The notes under the pieces: model-generated
The model's database searches: none
The model's input: only the letters and a program-made list of their open reading frames with translations
What the model was told of the DNA's origin: nothing
Part shown: piece after piece, positions 5,859 through 6,840 of the stretch
Layout of the letters: every line of letters begins with the position of its first letter
Position numbering within the stretch: the first letter of the stretch is position 1
Made by a program: the position numbers and the translations under genes
NCBI GenBank assembly: GCA_946481355.1
Contig: CAMLNH010000152.1
Location: 1 to 6,840 of the forward strand
From: an uncultured Curvibacter sp.
Lineage (GTDB): Bacteria > Pseudomonadota > Gammaproteobacteria > Burkholderiales > Burkholderiaceae
Direction of reading: 5' to 3'
Length of the DNA: 6,840 nucleotides

Positions 5859-6299
5859 ATGAAGATCGGTGAACTCGCCCGCGCCGCCCAGACCCCGGTG
5901 GAGACCATCCGCTACTACGAGCGCGAGGGCCTGCTGCCCGCACCGCCGCGCAGCGAGGGCAACTACCGCCTCTACGGCCATGCGCATCTGCAACGCCTGG
6001 CCTTCATCCGCCACTGCCGCGGTCTGGACATGACGCTGGATGAAGTACGCCTGCTGCTGCAGGTGCGCGACGACCCGCAAGGCGGCTGCGAGGCGGCCGA
6101 CGCGCTGCTCGATGCGCACATCGCCCATGTCAGCACGCGCATCCGCGAGCTGCGCGTGCTGCAGAAGGAGCTGGAAGCGCTGCGCCAGCAGTGCACGGGT
6201 GGGCAGGACGCGGCGCATTGCGGCGTGCTGCAGGGCCTGGCCCAGACACCCCGCCCGCGCAAGCGCTCGGCCCATGTGCACGGGCCGCATGGCCACTGA
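5859..6299 (+). CDS. MerR-family heavy-metal-responsive regulator (CadR/PbrR-like)
   Basis: This is a 146-residue cytoplasmic metal sensor. The N-terminal winged helix-turn-helix is typical of MerR proteins (MKIGELARAAQTPVETIRYY, then EREGLLP and NYRLY at 35-39). A long dimerisation helix covers about 80-112. Metal-ligand cysteines are at C77, C112 and C121, matching the three-cysteine pattern of the Cd/Pb sensors CadR and PbrR; C53 is an extra cysteine. The C-terminus is histidine-rich (SAHVHGPHGH, with H139, H141, H144 and H146), as in CadR, where such a tail contributes a second metal site. An AAGGAAGG site (5848-5855) overlaps the end of ynfA and fixes the start. Its likely target is the CDF promoter at 5440-5470. 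The symbol is left blank because the cadR and pbrR groups cannot be told apart here. Zn, Cd and Pb are the plausible signals. Confidence 0.92.
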   Translation: MKIGELARAAQTPVETIRYYEREGLLPAPPRSEGNYRLYGHAHLQRLAFIRHCRGLDMTLDEVRLLLQVRDDPQGGCEAADALLDAHIAHVSTRIRELRVLQKELEALRQQCTGGQDAAHCGVLQGLAQTPRPRKRSAHVHGPHGH

Positions 6300-6302
6300 G
6301 GT

Positions 6303-6840
6303 TCAACGCCGCCGCAGCACCACGCGGTAGAGCAGCAGATAGGCCAGCCAGCCCAGCGTGGTCAGCGCCAGCATCAGCAGGCCCAGGTTGACCGGGCCGT
6401 CGTGCGTGAGCAAGCCCACGAGATAGCCGCCGAAGGCCCCCGTGAATTGCTGGGCCGTGCCCGCGACGGCGGCCGCCGCGCCGGCCAGCGCCGGCAGCAG
6501 GCCCACGGTGCCGGCCAGGGCCAGCGGGGTGAGCAGGCCGTGGCCGATACCGAGGAAGATCAGCGGCAGCGCGAAGGCCAGCGGCGTACGCCAGCCCCCC
6601 CAGGCCAGGGCCAGCAACAGGCCCAGCCCGAAGAAGATCGCGCTCTGCCCTAGCGTCATGATCTTGCGGTCGCCCCAGCGGCTCACCAGCCGGCTGGCCA
6701 GCAGATTGCCCAGCACATAGGGGAAGGGAATGGCCATGATGTACCAGCCCACCTGCCCCGGCCCCACACCGTAGCCCGCGAGCACGATGGGCGCGCCTGC
6801 GAGAAAGCAGTAGAAGGTGGCCGTGGTCATGGCGAGGATC
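6303..6840 (-). CDS. MFS transporter, Bcr/CflA-like drug efflux type, partial (C-terminal half)
   Basis: The reading frame is open to the right edge, so the start lies outside the window and 178 residues plus the stop are visible. The first visible residues (ILAMTTATFYCFLAGAPIVL) look like TM7 of a Bcr/CflA-type proton antiporter. They are followed by LASRLVSRWGDRKIM, the loop motif between TM8 and TM9 with its DRK. Further helices are interspersed with PLALAGTVGLLPALAGAAAA, and the tail is basic (YRVVLRRR). An internal ATG at 6830 is not a credible start because it would give only half a transporter. The gene is convergent with the MerR gene, with 3 bp between the stops, so it is not part of that operon. 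Substrate is unknown; multidrug export is the family inference. Confidence 0.85.
   Translation of the reverse strand, partial: ILAMTTATFYCFLAGAPIVLAGYGVGPGQVGWYIMAIPFPYVLGNLLASRLVSRWGDRKIMTLGQSAIFFGLGLLLALAWGGWRTPLAFALPLIFLGIGHGLLTPLALAGTVGLLPALAGAAAAVAGTAQQFTGAFGGYLVGLLTHDGPVNLGLLMLALTTLGWLAYLLLYRVVLRRR

Noticed and set aside
6268..6287. A hairpin, CGGCCC-8-GGGCCG, near the end of the merR gene, as a terminator for the convergent genes.
   Set aside because: It is inside the coding sequence of the His-rich tail and no T tract follows on either strand.
5724..6296. A 190-codon minus-strand frame across the ynfA end and the merR gene.
   Set aside because: It is antisense to two recognised families and has no motif of its own.

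Overview
The window is GC-rich, densely coded DNA with short intergenic gaps. Codon use and gene families fit a betaproteobacterium of the Burkholderiales, probably Comamonadaceae or a relative; this placement is inference from composition and protein style, not from a marker gene. No RNA genes, IS elements, CRISPR arrays, prophage genes or attachment sites were seen.

Layout. (1) Positions 1-1498: the 5' end of a 4Fe-4S ferredoxin-type subunit (minus strand, running off the left edge) is divergent from a GAF/Fis-type regulator. The regulator resembles AcoR-class activators but lacks the AAA+ sigma-54 domain. The roughly 200 bp between them hold three short inverted repeats and a G-rich tract. 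The ferredoxin resembles the electron-transfer subunit found with tungsten aldehyde oxidoreductases, so the regulator may control an aldehyde- or acid-oxidising operon to the left. (2) Positions 1522-4772: an iron-uptake pair. A TonB-dependent siderophore receptor (minus) and a PepSY-type membrane protein resembling ferric-siderophore reductases (plus) diverge from a 56 bp AT-rich gap containing a Fur-box-like site. (3) Positions 4785-6299: a heavy-metal module. A short cation diffusion facilitator (minus) is divergent from a ynfA-family gene followed by a CadR/PbrR-like MerR regulator (plus). The CDF promoter has the 19 bp spacer and dyad typical of MerR-controlled promoters. (4) Positions 6303-6840: the 3' half of an MFS drug-efflux-type transporter (minus), convergent with the merR gene.

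How the parts work together. The iron pair would bring a ferric siderophore across the outer membrane and possibly release iron by reduction at the inner membrane, induced under iron starvation. The metal module would sense a soft divalent metal (Cd, Pb or Zn class) through the MerR protein and switch on the CDF exporter. The YnfA protein sits inside this module and may share its regulation. I see no clearly undescribed system. The most interesting points are the CDF-YnfA-CadR-like arrangement with an unusual transporter metal site, and the AcoR-like regulator without its ATPase domain.
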